Shown one piece after another: positions 18,754 to 28,616 of a DNA stretch of 64,000 nucleotides. Under the pieces are notes generated by a model. The model was not told the DNA's origin. It saw nothing but the letters and a program-made list of their open reading frames with translations, and searched no databases. Source of the stretch: Synechococcus sp. LA31 (GTDB lineage: Bacteria; Cyanobacteriota; Cyanobacteriia; PCC-6307; Cyanobiaceae); NCBI RefSeq assembly GCF_018502385.1, contig NZ_CP075523.1, positions 1,798,001 to 1,862,000 of the forward strand, written 5' to 3'. The translations under genes were made by a program, and so were the position numbers. Position 1 is the stretch's first letter. Each line of letters begins with the position of its first letter.

Positions 18754-20528
18754 GTGAACGCCTGAACTGGGGTTTTTCCCTCAGCAACCAAGCCCTGCCC
18801 CTGTTGCGTCAGCTGCTGGAGCGGGGGCTGATCGATCGGATCGCCAGCCCCGCTGATGGTGTGGCCTGGCAAACCGGGGATCTGCAACGGTTGCTCACCA
18901 GCGAGTGGTCTCGCAGCCGTGCCTTTGTGGCGGTGGGGTCGTGCGGTGCCATCACGCGCTTGATTGCACCACGACTGAGTGGGAAAGACACCGATCCAGC
19001 CGTGGTGGTCGTCGACGGCCAGGGCCGTTTTGCCATCCCCCTACTGGGGGGCCATGGCGCCGGAGCTGAAGCTTTGGCCATCGCGGTGGCAGCCCTGCTG
19101 GGCGGGGAAGCGGTGATCACCGGTGCAGGTGCCAGCCAAGGCCGCCTGGCGCTCGACAGCTTTGGCACCGGCTGGGGGTGGCGCCGCGGCCCGGGCCCCT
19201 GGGATGCGCTGATGAAAAGCAGCGCCCGCGGGGCGCCGCTGCAGCTGGAGCACCACAGCGGCAACGATCGCTGGCTACAGCTCGATGGTCTGCCATGCAC
19301 AGGGACCAGCAGCGAGCGGCTGAGCGTGGGTGTGAAGCGAAGCGACCACTGCCGCTGGCACCCGCCGGCCCTGTGGGTGGGAATGGGCTGTGAGCGCAAC
19401 ACCAGCCTGGAGCTGCTGGAACGCGGCCTCAGTGAGGCCCTCGCCGCTCAGGGGCTCGCCCTCGAGGCTGTGGCAGGGCTGGCCAGCGCTGATCGCAAAG
19501 CCGATGAGCCAGCCCTGCTGGAGCTGGCGGAGCGGCATGGCTGGCCGCTCCGCTGCTTCAGCAGCAGCGCACTGCATGCGGTGGAGGTGCCCAACCCCTC
19601 GCCCGTGGTGGAGGCCGAACTCGGCACGGCCAGCGTGGCGGAGGCCGCTGCGCTGTTGGCCTGCGGACCCAACGCCAGCTTGCGGGTTCAAAAGCACATC
19701 GAGCGGGCTGCCCCTGGTGAGCAAGGCGCTGCCACGGTGGCCATTGCCCAGGCCGCTAAGCAGTGGGCGCCCCAGCGCGGCACCCTGCACCTAATCGGCA
19801 GCGGTCCTGGCAGTCTTGCGCTGCTCACCCCCGATGCCCGGGCCGCCCTGGCCGAGAGCAGCGTGTGGGTGGGCTACGGCCTGTATCTGGATCTGCTGGA
19901 GCCGCTGCGCCGGCCCGATCAACTACGCAGCGACGGCCAGCTCACCCAGGAGCGCGAGCGTTGCCGCGAAGCCTTGGAGCTGGCCTGCCAGGGCCTCAGC
20001 GTGGCGCTGGTGTCGTCGGGTGACAGCGGCATCTACGGCATGGCTGGCCTGGCCCTGGAGCAATGGATGGCCCTGGCCAAGCACGATCGACCGGCATTCC
20101 AAGTGCATCCGGGCCTCTCGGCACTGCAACTAGCGGCAGCCCGGGCCGGGGCACCACTGATGCACGATTTCTGCACTGTGAGCCTCAGCGACCGGCTCAC
20201 CCCCTGGGCGGTGATCGAGCAGCGCCTGCAGGCCGCCGCCGACGGTGATTTCGTGGTGGCGCTTTACAACCCACGCTCCAAGGGGCGCGACTGGCAACTG
20301 GGCCGGGCCCAGGAGCTGCTCCTGGCTCAACGACCAGGGACAACGCCGGTGGTGCTGGCGCGCCAACTGGGCCGCCCCGAAGAAGCCGTGAGCCTGCACA
20401 CCCTGGGGGAGCTGCCGATCGAGCAGGTCGACATGCTCACGCTGGTGCTGATCGGCAACAGCAGCAGTCGCGTTGAGGGCGGACGCATGGTCACACCCAG
20501 GGGCTATCCAGGCGCGGAACTCAGCTGA
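18750..20528 (+). CDS. cobJ: CbiG-CobJ fusion: cobalt-precorrin-5A hydrolase / precorrin-3B C17-methyltransferase
   Basis: 592-residue bifunctional cobalamin (corrinoid) biosynthesis enzyme. Residues 1 to about 340 are CbiG-like, with the VAVGSCGAITRLIAPRLSGK and LLGGHGAGAEALA motifs of the lactone-opening hydrolase domain and the C-terminal CbiG segment ALWVGMGCERNTSLELLERG. From residue 345 it becomes a SAM-dependent tetrapyrrole methylase of the CobJ/CbiH type: GTLHLIGSGPGSLALLTPDA, VALVSSGDSGIYGMAGLALE, and LVLIGNSSSRV near the end. Both steps belong to corrin ring contraction. The gene overlaps the lipoprotein stop by four bases. Such fusions are known in cyanobacteria. Confidence 0.92.
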   Translation: MSERLNWGFSLSNQALPLLRQLLERGLIDRIASPADGVAWQTGDLQRLLTSEWSRSRAFVAVGSCGAITRLIAPRLSGKDTDPAVVVVDGQGRFAIPLLGGHGAGAEALAIAVAALLGGEAVITGAGASQGRLALDSFGTGWGWRRGPGPWDALMKSSARGAPLQLEHHSGNDRWLQLDGLPCTGTSSERLSVGVKRSDHCRWHPPALWVGMGCERNTSLELLERGLSEALAAQGLALEAVAGLASADRKADEPALLELAERHGWPLRCFSSSALHAVEVPNPSPVVEAELGTASVAEAAALLACGPNASLRVQKHIERAAPGEQGAATVAIAQAAKQWAPQRGTLHLIGSGPGSLALLTPDARAALAESSVWVGYGLYLDLLEPLRRPDQLRSDGQLTQERERCREALELACQGLSVALVSSGDSGIYGMAGLALEQWMALAKHDRPAFQVHPGLSALQLAAARAGAPLMHDFCTVSLSDRLTPWAVIEQRLQAAADGDFVVALYNPRSKGRDWQLGRAQELLLAQRPGTTPVVLARQLGRPEEAVSLHTLGELPIEQVDMLTLVLIGNSSSRVEGGRMVTPRGYPGAELS

Positions 20529-20531
20529 AAG

Positions 20532-20605
20532 TCGGGATGACAGGATTCGAACCTGCGGCCCCTTCGTCCCGAACGAAGTGCGCTACCAAGCTGCGCTACA
20601 TCCCG
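20532..20605 (-). tRNA. tRNA-Pro (CGG)
   Basis: A 74-base cloverleaf on the minus strand: acceptor CGGGATG/CATCCCG, D-arm GCGCAGCTTGGTAGCGC, anticodon stem CTTCG/CGAAG with loop TTCGGGA (anticodon CGG, decoding CCG), and T-arm GCAGG-TTCGAAT-CCTGT. CCA is not encoded. It lies between cobJ and lipA. Confidence 0.95.
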
Positions 20606-20730
20606 ATGCCGGGAGTGTAGGAGATGGCCCTCCGGCAAGGGTTCTGGGCTACCGCAAGCCGAGAACAGAGAGATGGAGGCCGGTTTCTAAAGTTGATTGC
20701 TGATCTGCGCCTGCGGGCGGAACTGGCGCT

Positions 20731-21600
20731 GTGCTCAAACCCGACTGGCTGCGTGTCAAGGCTCCCCAGCGCGAGCGGATTGGCGAAGTGGCTGATCTGC
20801 TGCTGGATCTCAAGCTCAACACGGTCTGTCAGGAAGCCAGCTGCCCCAACATCGGCGAGTGCTTCGCCGGTGGCACCGCCACTTTTTTGATCATGGGGCC
20901 GGGCTGCACCCGCGCCTGCCCCTACTGCGACATCGACTTCGACAAGAGCGTTCGCGAGCTCGACCCCAGCGAACCCTTGCGGCTGGGTGAAGCCGTGGCG
21001 CGGCTGGGCCTGAAGCACGTGGTGATCACCTCGGTAAACCGCGACGACCTCACCGATGGAGGCGCCAGCCAATTTGTGGCCTGCATCGAGCAGGTGCGTC
21101 AGCGCTCACCCCTCACCACAATCGAGCTGCTCATCCCGGACTTCTGCGGCAACTGGCAGGCCCTGGCCACCGTGATGGAGGCCGGGCCCGATGTGCTGAA
21201 CCACAACATCGAAACGGTGCCGCGGCTGTACAAGAAAGCCCGCCCCCAGGGCATCTACGAGCGTTCCTTGGAGCTGCTCCAGCGGGTGAGAAAGCAGTGG
21301 CCCCGTAGCTACTCCAAATCCGGGCTGATGGTGGGCTTGGGAGAGAGCGACTCCGAGGTGATCGAGGTTCTGGCGGATCTACGCCGCCATCAGGTCGACA
21401 TCGTGACCATCGGCCAATACCTCTCCCCTGGACCCAAACACCTGCCGGTCGACCGCTTCGTGACCCCGGACCAATTCGAGGCCTTCCGCCAGCACGGGGA
21501 AGCAGAGCTGGGCTTTCTGCAAGTGGTGAGCACACCACTCACCCGCAGCAGTTACCACGCCGGCGAAGTGCAGCGGCTGATGGCACAGCATCCGCGCTGA
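20731..21600 (+). CDS. lipA: Lipoyl synthase
   Basis: Radical SAM enzyme, 289 residues, that inserts two sulfurs into protein-bound octanoyl groups to make lipoyl cofactor. The auxiliary cluster motif [13 protein letters not shown] and the radical SAM motif CTRACPYCD are intact, as are [31 protein letters not shown] and the C-terminal RSSYHAGEV serine ligand region. The start is a GTG at 20731 ([11 protein letters not shown]), the usual beginning for the family. It follows the tRNA-Pro gene, which is on the other strand, by about 125 bases. Confidence 0.95.
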   Translation: MLKPDWLRVKAPQRERIGEVADLLLDLKLNTVCQEASCPNIGECFAGGTATFLIMGPGCTRACPYCDIDFDKSVRELDPSEPLRLGEAVARLGLKHVVITSVNRDDLTDGGASQFVACIEQVRQRSPLTTIELLIPDFCGNWQALATVMEAGPDVLNHNIETVPRLYKKARPQGIYERSLELLQRVRKQWPRSYSKSGLMVGLGESDSEVIEVLADLRRHQVDIVTIGQYLSPGPKHLPVDRFVTPDQFEAFRQHGEAELGFLQVVSTPLTRSSYHAGEVQRLMAQHPR

Positions 21601-21613
21601 AGCGCGCCACGCC

Positions 21614-21832
21614 TCAGTTCTCCGGGCCCAGGGCTTCAGGGTCGATCGGATCGAGCAAAAACTCCGCTTCCAAAGCACATGCTTCCTGCGCCATGGGGCC
21701 GGTAGCGAGTGCGTCGATTCGGCTATTCACCAGACTCACCGGAGCCTGGAGTTGGGCGCAGTGCTCAAGAAACGCCACCGCCAACTGGCGAGCGAAGAGC
21801 TGCTGCATGTGCTGGGCAAATTCTGGAGGCAT
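21614..21832 (-). CDS. Small hypothetical protein
   Basis: 72 residues from the ATG at 21832 (MPPEFAQHMQQLFARQLAVA) to an acidic end LDPIDPEALGPEN. The frame extends to 21892 but the added residues look unconstrained. It is predicted helical with hydrophobic LAVAFLEHCAQLQAPVSLV, soluble, and of unknown function. It converges on lipA with 13 bases between stops. I take it as a probable gene because it fills the only space between lipA and the glutamate synthase gene and has a protein-like composition. Confidence 0.55.
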   Translation of the reverse strand: MPPEFAQHMQQLFARQLAVAFLEHCAQLQAPVSLVNSRIDALATGPMAQEACALEAEFLLDPIDPEALGPEN

Positions 21833-21959
21833 GGCTGCCTGTGCAAGTGCAGGAAAGCTATGCAGGGCAGCTGAATCTGAAGGCCGGGCCAACCGAACCC
21901 GCCGGTGGTGCGAACCGACCAGCGGGTGCGACAGCCGAACAGGGCAGCCGGCTAACCGA

Positions 21960-24900
21960 TCAGGCCGTCACGGCCTCACGCTCTTCGAGGCCCACATTGG
22001 CCTTCTCGCTTGGGGGCACCAGCAACTTGAAGCGCGTCTTCCAGCTGCTCCAATCGGCCAGGATCGCTGCGGCCTTGCTGCTGCCGGTGGCCTCGAGGTG
22101 GGCCTCCAGCAAAGGCTTGAGCAGTGCTTCCTGCTCGGGGGTGGTGAGCTCGCAGATGGCCACGATCTCAGGGTTCACGCGCTCGGCCAGACCGCCGGTT
22201 TCATCCAGCAGGAAGGCCACGCCACCGGTCATGCCGGCGGCCACATTGCGGCCGGTGCTGCCAAGCACCACCACTACACCACCGGTCATGTATTCACAGC
22301 AATGGTCCCCGGCGCCTTCCACCACGGTGCGGGCACCGCTGTTGCGCACGGCGAAGCGCTCACCGGCGCGGCCCAGGGCGAATAGCTCGCCGCCGGTGGC
22401 GCCGTAAAGGCAGGTGTTGCCCAGGATCACCTGGCTGCCGGGATCACGACCGCCGGCCGGAGGCACCACCGTGATGCGGCCGCCATTGATGCCCTTGCCC
22501 ACGTAGTCGTTGGCTTCACCCACCAGGCGCACGTTCATGCCCTGCACGTTGAAGGCACCGAAGCTCTGGCCAGCAGCACCCTCGTAAGTGAGATCAAGCT
22601 GGCCCTGGAAGCCGGTGTTGCCATGGCGGGCAGCGATCTCGCCGCCCAGGCGCGCGCACACGCTGCGATCGGTGTTGATGATCGGCAGGGTGCGGGCCAA
22701 GCGGCCATGCCCCTCAATCGCGGCCATTAGCTCGGCGTCAGCTAGCAGCTGGTCTTCAAGGATCGGGCCATTGCCATGGGCTTCGGCGTCGTGTTGCAGC
22801 CAGGAGCGATCGGCGGCCTGGGGAATGGGATCGATCAGGCAGGAGAGGTCGATCGCCTTGGTTTTGGCCAACTGCACAGCGCGGGGCTGCAGCAGCTCGG
22901 TGCGGCCGATCAGATCCTCGAGGCGAGCCACGCCGAGCACGCTCAGCAGCTGCCGCACCTCTTCTGCCACGAACAGGAAGAAGTTCACCACGTGCTCGGG
23001 GATGCCGGTGAAGCGCTTACGCAGCGCTTCCTTCTGAGTAGCCACCCCCACCGGGCAGTTATTGGTGTGGCAAACGCGGGCCATGATGCAGCCCTCGGCG
23101 ATCATCGCGATCGAGCCGAAGCCGTATTCCTCAGCACCGAGCAGGGCGGCGATGATCACATCCCAGCCGGTCTTGAGGCCGCCATCGGCGCGCAGCAGCA
23201 CCCGGTCGCGCAACCCGTTCTCGAGCAGGGCGCGGTGCACCTCGGTGAGGCCAAGCTCCCAGGGGCCGCCAGCGTGCTTGATCGAGCTCAGCGGCGAGGC
23301 GCCAGTGCCGCCGTCATGGCCGGAGATCTGGATCACATCGGCATTGGCCTTGGCCACACCGGCGGCGATGGTGCCGATGCCGATCTCGGCCACCAGCTTC
23401 ACGCTCACCTTGGCGGCAGGATGCACCTGGTGCAGGTCGTGAATCAGCTGGGCCAGATCCTCGATGGAATAGATGTCGTGGTGGGGCGGTGGCGAGATCA
23501 GTGCGACGCCGGGCTTGCTGTTGCGCAGCCAGGCGATGTAGGGGTCCACCTTCGGGCCAGGCAGCTGGCCGCCTTCGCCGGGCTTGGCACCCTGGGCCAC
23601 CTTGATCTCCAGCTGCCGGCCGCTGCGCAGATATTCAGGGGTGACGCCGAACCGGCCTGAGGCGATCTGCTTAATGGCGGAGCAGGCAGTGTCGCCGTTG
23701 CGCAGGCCTTTGATCGTGGGCAGGGTGGCAGAGCGGCCCACGCCGTCCACATCCTTCAGCGCATGGAAGCGGGCCGGGTCTTCACCACCCTCGCCGCTGT
23801 TGCTCTTGCCGCCAATGCGGTTCATGGCGATGGCCAGCACCTCATGGGCCTCCCGCGAAAGGGCGCCCAGGCTCATGCCGCCGGTGCAGAAGCGCTCGCA
23901 GATGCTCTCCACGCTCTCCACCTGATCCAGGGGCAGGGCCGCCGGTGCCGGCTTGAGCTCCAGCAGATCGCGCAGCGCCGTAACCGGGCGGTTCTCCAGC
24001 AGGGTTTTGTAGGTGGAGAAGTGGTCGTAGCCGGGGCCGGCTTCCACAGCAGAGTGGAGCGCCTTGGCCATCTCCGGGCTGTTGAGGTGGTATTCGCCAC
24101 CGGTGCGGTACTGCACAAAGCCCATGAACTCAAGCTTGGTGCGGTTGAGCTCGGGGAAGGCCTTGGCGTGGAAGCTGAGGGTTTCGCTGGCCAGTTCGCT
24201 CAGGCTCAGGCCAGCCACACGGCTCGTGGTGCCCTTGAACGCCAGTTCGATCAGGTCGGCACCGATGCCGATCGCCTCGAAGATCTGCGCGCCGTGGTAA
24301 CTGGCGAGCAGCGAAATACCGATCTTGGAGAGGATCTTGCGCAGGCCATCCTCGAGGGCCTTGCGCACATTGGCCTGCACCAGATCGGGCGTGAGGGCAG
24401 GCAACTTGCCGCGCTCGATGTTGGTCTGCACCTTGGGCTGAGCCAGCCAGTGGCGGGCTGTTTCCCAGGTGAGCCAGGGGCACACGGCGCTGGCGCCGAA
24501 GCCGATCAGGCAGGCCACGTGGTGGGTGCTCCAGCACTGGGCCGTATCGGCCACCAGTGAGGTCTGCAGGCGCAGGCCGAGATTGAGCAGGTGGTGGTGC
24601 ACCGCACCCACCGCCAGCAGGGGCGGCATGTAGGTGGTGGTGGCGTTGATGCCGCGATCGCTGAGCACCAGGATCTGGCTACCGCTGCGCACGGCAGCTT
24701 CGGCGTCGGCCTTGAGCCGCTCCACAGCCGCCGCCAGCCCGGCGGGGCCATCGGTGATCGGCATCAAGGTGGAAAGGGTGCTGCAGGGGATGCCCTGCTG
24801 CGCCACAGCCGCCAGCTCGGCTTCGTTGAGGATCGGGCTGCTCAGGTGCAGCGCGGCTGCAGCAGAAGCCTGAGGCTGCAGCGGTGAACCGCGCTTGCCC

Positions 24901-26543
24901 AGGTGCATCTCCAGGCTCATCACCAGCTTTTCGCGCAGCGGATCGATCGGCGGGTTGGTGACCTGCGCGAAGCGCTGCTTGAAGTAGTCGTAGAGCAGAT
25001 GCGGCTTGTTGGAGAGCACCGCCAAGGGAATGTCGTCGCCCATGCAGTAGGTGGGCTCTTTTCCGGCACCGGCCATGTCTTCGATCACCAGATCGAAGTC
25101 TTCGGCAGTGAAGCCAAAGGCGGTCTGCTGCTGCAACAGATCCAGATCGCCAAGCTGGCGCTCCTGGGCCCAGGGCTGAACCCCCAGGTTGCGGCGGTGC
25201 TCGGCCAGCCACTGGCCGTAGGGATGGCGCGTGGCGATCTCCTGCTTCACCTCCCAGTTGTGCAGCAGGCGACCGTTCTCCAGGTCGACCGCCAGCATCT
25301 GGCCGGGGCCGAGGCGGCCCTTCTCGATGATGCGGCTCTCCTCAAGCTCCACCACACCGGTTTCTGAGCCCATCACCACGAAGCCGTCGTTGGTGATGCA
25401 GTAGCGAGCCGGGCGCAGGCCGTTGCGATCGAGGGTGGCGCCGACGCTGCGCCCATCGGCGAACACCAGCAGGGCGGGGCCATCCCAGGGCTCCTGAGTG
25501 CAGGCGGAATACTCGTAGAAGGCCTGAATCTCAGGCTTATCGGCCAGCTCGGGCTGGTCGCGGAAGGCTTCGGGCACCAGGGTGAGCAGGCTCTCGGTGA
25601 TCGGCCGGCCGCTGCGCACCAGCAGCTCCAGAGTGGCGTCGAGGTTGGCGGAATCACTGAAGGCCGGGTTCACCACCGGCTTGAGGTCTGCAGCAGCCTC
25701 ACCCCACACCGCATCGAGATCGGCCTCGGAGGCGCGGGCCCAGTTGAGGTTGCCCAGCAGGGTGTTGATCTCACCGTTGTGGCCGAGCAGCCGCATCGGC
25801 TGGGCCAGGGGCCAGCGGGGCAGGGTGTTGGTGCTGAAGCGGCGGTGATACACCGCAAAACTCACGGCGAAGCGCTCATCGCGCAGGTCGCCGTAGAAAG
25901 CCGAGAGCACTTCCGAGCGCACCATGCCCTTGTAAACAACAGTGCGGCTGCTCAACGACGCGAAATACAGATCACTCGGGCCAGGGCCCCAGGCCGCCCT
26001 GGCCCGATCACCGCAGCGGCGGCGCAAACGGAAGAGCAGGGCCTCGAGCGCATCACCCCCTTCCTTTGCTGCGAGCAACCACTGCTCGATCGCCGGAGCC
26101 GTGCCGCGGGCCAGAGGGCCGAGCACTCCTGGGTCAACGGGCACCTCTCGCCAGCCCAGGCTGGTGAGACCGAGCTTGCTCGCTTCCTCGGCGCAGAAAG
26201 CCTTGACCTGCTCACGGCGGGAAGCATCAGCCGGGAGAAACACCATGCCCAGGCCCCGGGCGGGGGAGCTCGAGGCGGCCGCCTCGGGCCACACCGCGTC
26301 GAGATAACTCCACGGGATGCCGCAGAGCACGCCCGCACCATCACCGGAATCGCCATCGCCCCCGCAGCCACCGCGGTGCTCCATGCAATCGAGGCCGCGC
26401 AAGGCCTGACGCAGCACCCAATGGCTGGACTCACCTTTCAAGCTGGCCAGAAAACCCACGCCGCAGGCGTCTTTCTCGCCGGCCACCGCCGCTGGAGCGG
26501 GGCTGTCGCGATGGGGCCATTCGGGGCGAGAAGACAGCGGCAT
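21960..26543 (-). CDS. glsF: Ferredoxin-dependent glutamate synthase
   Basis: 1527-residue Fd-GOGAT, which converts glutamine and 2-oxoglutarate to two glutamates using reduced ferredoxin: the main ammonium assimilation step with GlnA. The start is the ATG at 26543, which puts the N-terminal nucleophile cysteine at EKDACGVGFLA after a short propeptide; an upstream ATG at 26645 is less likely. Order: class II glutamine amidotransferase, central domain, FMN/3Fe-4S synthase domain (EGGEDPARFHAL, CHTNNCPVGVATQ with cluster cysteines), and the C-terminal GXGXG beta-helix (GEANDYVGKGINGGRI). No gltD-like NADPH subunit is nearby, supporting the ferredoxin type. Confidence 0.96.
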   Translation of the reverse strand: MPLSSRPEWPHRDSPAPAAVAGEKDACGVGFLASLKGESSHWVLRQALRGLDCMEHRGGCGGDGDSGDGAGVLCGIPWSYLDAVWPEAAASSSPARGLGMVFLPADASRREQVKAFCAEEASKLGLTSLGWREVPVDPGVLGPLARGTAPAIEQWLLAAKEGGDALEALLFRLRRRCGDRARAAWGPGPSDLYFASLSSRTVVYKGMVRSEVLSAFYGDLRDERFAVSFAVYHRRFSTNTLPRWPLAQPMRLLGHNGEINTLLGNLNWARASEADLDAVWGEAAADLKPVVNPAFSDSANLDATLELLVRSGRPITESLLTLVPEAFRDQPELADKPEIQAFYEYSACTQEPWDGPALLVFADGRSVGATLDRNGLRPARYCITNDGFVVMGSETGVVELEESRIIEKGRLGPGQMLAVDLENGRLLHNWEVKQEIATRHPYGQWLAEHRRNLGVQPWAQERQLGDLDLLQQQTAFGFTAEDFDLVIEDMAGAGKEPTYCMGDDIPLAVLSNKPHLLYDYFKQRFAQVTNPPIDPLREKLVMSLEMHLGKRGSPLQPQASAAAALHLSSPILNEAELAAVAQQGIPCSTLSTLMPITDGPAGLAAAVERLKADAEAAVRSGSQILVLSDRGINATTTYMPPLLAVGAVHHHLLNLGLRLQTSLVADTAQCWSTHHVACLIGFGASAVCPWLTWETARHWLAQPKVQTNIERGKLPALTPDLVQANVRKALEDGLRKILSKIGISLLASYHGAQIFEAIGIGADLIELAFKGTTSRVAGLSLSELASETLSFHAKAFPELNRTKLEFMGFVQYRTGGEYHLNSPEMAKALHSAVEAGPGYDHFSTYKTLLENRPVTALRDLLELKPAPAALPLDQVESVESICERFCTGGMSLGALSREAHEVLAIAMNRIGGKSNSGEGGEDPARFHALKDVDGVGRSATLPTIKGLRNGDTACSAIKQIASGRFGVTPEYLRSGRQLEIKVAQGAKPGEGGQLPGPKVDPYIAWLRNSKPGVALISPPPHHDIYSIEDLAQLIHDLHQVHPAAKVSVKLVAEIGIGTIAAGVAKANADVIQISGHDGGTGASPLSSIKHAGGPWELGLTEVHRALLENGLRDRVLLRADGGLKTGWDVIIAALLGAEEYGFGSIAMIAEGCIMARVCHTNNCPVGVATQKEALRKRFTGIPEHVVNFFLFVAEEVRQLLSVLGVARLEDLIGRTELLQPRAVQLAKTKAIDLSCLIDPIPQAADRSWLQHDAEAHGNGPILEDQLLADAELMAAIEGHGRLARTLPIINTDRSVCARLGGEIAARHGNTGFQGQLDLTYEGAAGQSFGAFNVQGMNVRLVGEANDYVGKGINGGRITVVPPAGGRDPGSQVILGNTCLYGATGGELFALGRAGERFAVRNSGARTVVEGAGDHCCEYMTGGVVVVLGSTGRNVAAGMTGGVAFLLDETGGLAERVNPEIVAICELTTPEQEALLKPLLEAHLEATGSSKAAAILADWSSWKTRFKLLVPPSEKANVGLEEREAVTA

Positions 26544-26767
26544 AACCCGGCGACAACCTTTTGCTAGTTGATCCAGCGCTAGAGCGAACCAGCCACCGTC
26601 TGGATGGGGGCACCAGTTGATCGGGTGCGGGCTCTGCCGGGACAATTAACGGTTGTGCACATGGGGTGCACCGCAACTGCCGCCGAAGCCTTGGCTCGCC
26701 CGGCCCGAGGCCGCGCTGCGAACTGCTGATCCTAGGAGTTGGTATTCCCTGGGCGCCGTTAAATGAC

Positions 26768-26795
26768 CTCGCTAGCGTGTCCAAGCTCGCTAGCG
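26768..26795. repeat. Tandem CTCGCTAGCG repeat before the phosphodiester-glycosidase-like gene
   Basis: The 10-mer CTCGCTAGCG occurs at 26768-26777 and 26786-26795, an 18-base period, each holding the 8-base palindrome CGCTAGCG. The second copy ends 7 bases before the ATG at 26803. This layout resembles a pair of operator half-sites or a translational control element; the role is unknown. Confidence 0.5.
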
Positions 26796-26802
26796 CTGAT
26801 GG

Positions 26803-28584
26803 ATGGCACCCCTTTCGGCGCTGGCGGCTCTACTGCCTGGCATTCCACTCACTCCCCCTCCGCCGCTACCGCCAACAGCGCCAGCCCCATCGCTACAGCG
26901 CCGGGTCGCACCCACCCCAAGCGGCCAGCTGCGAGGCAGCTCGATCAGCATCAATGGGATCCGCCAGCAGGCGCTCTGGCTGGAAGAAGGGGGTGAGCTC
27001 TGGCTGCCGCTGGAGGTGCTCGAAGACCAATTGGGGGTGAGCCGCAGCAGCCGCGCCAACGGCAGCATCGAGCTGGCGTGGTTCGGCCAGACCGTGGTGC
27101 TGCCCGCTGATCGCCAGCGCAGCCTCGAAGACGAGGTGGCCGTGCCAGTGAGCGGCTTGATCGAGGCAGTGGGAGTGAACGTGCGCCGCGCGGGCGGGGA
27201 GCTGAAGCTTGAACTCCCCTCCCGCCCGCTGCAGGCGATCCGTTCGCGGGATCAGGGCATCAGCGGCCGACGCGTGGTGTTCGATCTGAGCGCCCCGGCC
27301 CTGGTGCGCCAAAGCGATCGCGGGCTGCTGATCAGTGCTGAAGCCACAAGGCCGCAGCTTGAGCAGCTCAAGCGGCTTGGGCTGAGCCCCACCCAGAGCA
27401 AGGGCTGGCTGGGGCTCCAGATCCCTCAGGAGGGTGAACGGCTCAGCCTGGGGGGGCCATGGCGGCTAGTGCTGGATTTACCGGCTGCGGAAGGAAGCTC
27501 GGTCGCTGCAGCTCCAGCCGCGCCCGAGCGTGATCCCCGCTTGATAGCCCTGAAGAAGCAGGGCCTGCAATTAGAGCGCCGTATCGGCCGTATCGGCTCG
27601 CGCCAAGTGCTGATCAACAGCGTGCGGCTCGATCCTCGGCAGGTCCCCCTTGACCTTCGCCCCCTGAACCGCCGCGATGGCATGCAGGGGCTGAGCAGCC
27701 TCAGCCAGTTGGCACGCCAGGAGGAAGCCTTGATTGCGATCAACGGGGGCTACTTCAACCGGGTGAACCGCCTGCCTTTAGGAGCAATGCGCGAACAGGG
27801 GCGCTGGCTCTCCGGACCGATCCTCAACCGCGGTGCAGCCGGATGGAGCAGCGGCGAACTACCGAGCTTCGATCGACTCATGCTGGTGGAAAGCATCGAA
27901 GACAGCCGCCGACGGCGCTGGCCGATAGCGAGTGTGAACAGCGGCTATGTGCAGAAGGGGCTGGCTCGCTACACCGCCGATTGGGGCAGCCGCTACCAGC
28001 CGATCACCGGCAGCGAGATGGGCGTTCTGGTGCGCAACGGGACCGTTAACGAACGCTATGAACTGGGGCAGCTTCGAGCCGGTGTGCCCCTGAAAGATGG
28101 GGACTTGTTGCTTGTGGCGCGTGGCGGCATGAGCGTTCCCTGGCAGACCGGCGAACAGCTCACCCTGCAGAGCCGAGCCAGCAGCTCCGTGGGCGAGAAA
28201 CCCAACGTGCTTGGCGGCGGGCCCCTGCTGCTGAAAGACGGACGTGTGGTGCTCAACGGCACCGCCGAAGGCTTCAGCTCCGGCTTCATTGGCCAGGGGG
28301 CGCCGCGCACGGTGATCGGCAGCGATGGTCGCCAGCTCTGGCTGATCACCCTGCAAGGGGTGAACAACCCCGGACCCACACTGATGGAAGCGGCTCTGCT
28401 GATGCGCCAGGAGGGCCTGCGCGATGCCCTCAACCTCGATGGCGGCAGCTCAACTGGCCTAGTGGTGGCGAATGTGCACACGGTGAAAGGCCGTGGCGTT
28501 GCTGCATCGGTGCACAACGGCCTCGGTCTGGTGCCACGGGACGCCACACCAACCCAACGGGCAATGGTCACCGGCAGCCCCTGA
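26803..28584 (+). CDS. Phosphodiester glycosidase (NAGPA-domain) family protein
   Basis: 593 residues. The N terminus is short, hydrophobic, then proline rich (PGIPLTPPPPLPPTAPAPSL), consistent with export and a linker. Residues 45-150 resemble a copper-amine-oxidase-N/StbA-like module (GIRQQALWLEEGGELWLPLE). The C-terminal 330 residues match the NAGPA/DUF2233 phosphodiester glycosidase fold: EEALIAINGGYFNRVNRLPL, NVLGGGPLLLKDG, PRTVIGSDGRQLWLITLQG and LNLDGGSSTGLVV are the signatures. Likely acts on cell-surface or periplasmic glycoconjugates; the substrate is unknown. It diverges from glsF. The exact start is uncertain because the signal sequence is weak. Confidence 0.8.
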   Translation: MAPLSALAALLPGIPLTPPPPLPPTAPAPSLQRRVAPTPSGQLRGSSISINGIRQQALWLEEGGELWLPLEVLEDQLGVSRSSRANGSIELAWFGQTVVLPADRQRSLEDEVAVPVSGLIEAVGVNVRRAGGELKLELPSRPLQAIRSRDQGISGRRVVFDLSAPALVRQSDRGLLISAEATRPQLEQLKRLGLSPTQSKGWLGLQIPQEGERLSLGGPWRLVLDLPAAEGSSVAAAPAAPERDPRLIALKKQGLQLERRIGRIGSRQVLINSVRLDPRQVPLDLRPLNRRDGMQGLSSLSQLARQEEALIAINGGYFNRVNRLPLGAMREQGRWLSGPILNRGAAGWSSGELPSFDRLMLVESIEDSRRRRWPIASVNSGYVQKGLARYTADWGSRYQPITGSEMGVLVRNGTVNERYELGQLRAGVPLKDGDLLLVARGGMSVPWQTGEQLTLQSRASSSVGEKPNVLGGGPLLLKDGRVVLNGTAEGFSSGFIGQGAPRTVIGSDGRQLWLITLQGVNNPGPTLMEAALLMRQEGLRDALNLDGGSSTGLVVANVHTVKGRGVAASVHNGLGLVPRDATPTQRAMVTGSP

Positions 28585-28616
28585 CACACTGGCTCGATTG
28601 CCCATCCCCGTTCGTC

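Noticed and set aside
26644-26672. GTGCAC hexamers (near 26654 and 26665) in the glsF upstream region
   Set aside because: Two copies 11 bases apart might be an NtcA-like or other operator, but the expected GTA-N8-TAC pattern is not there.
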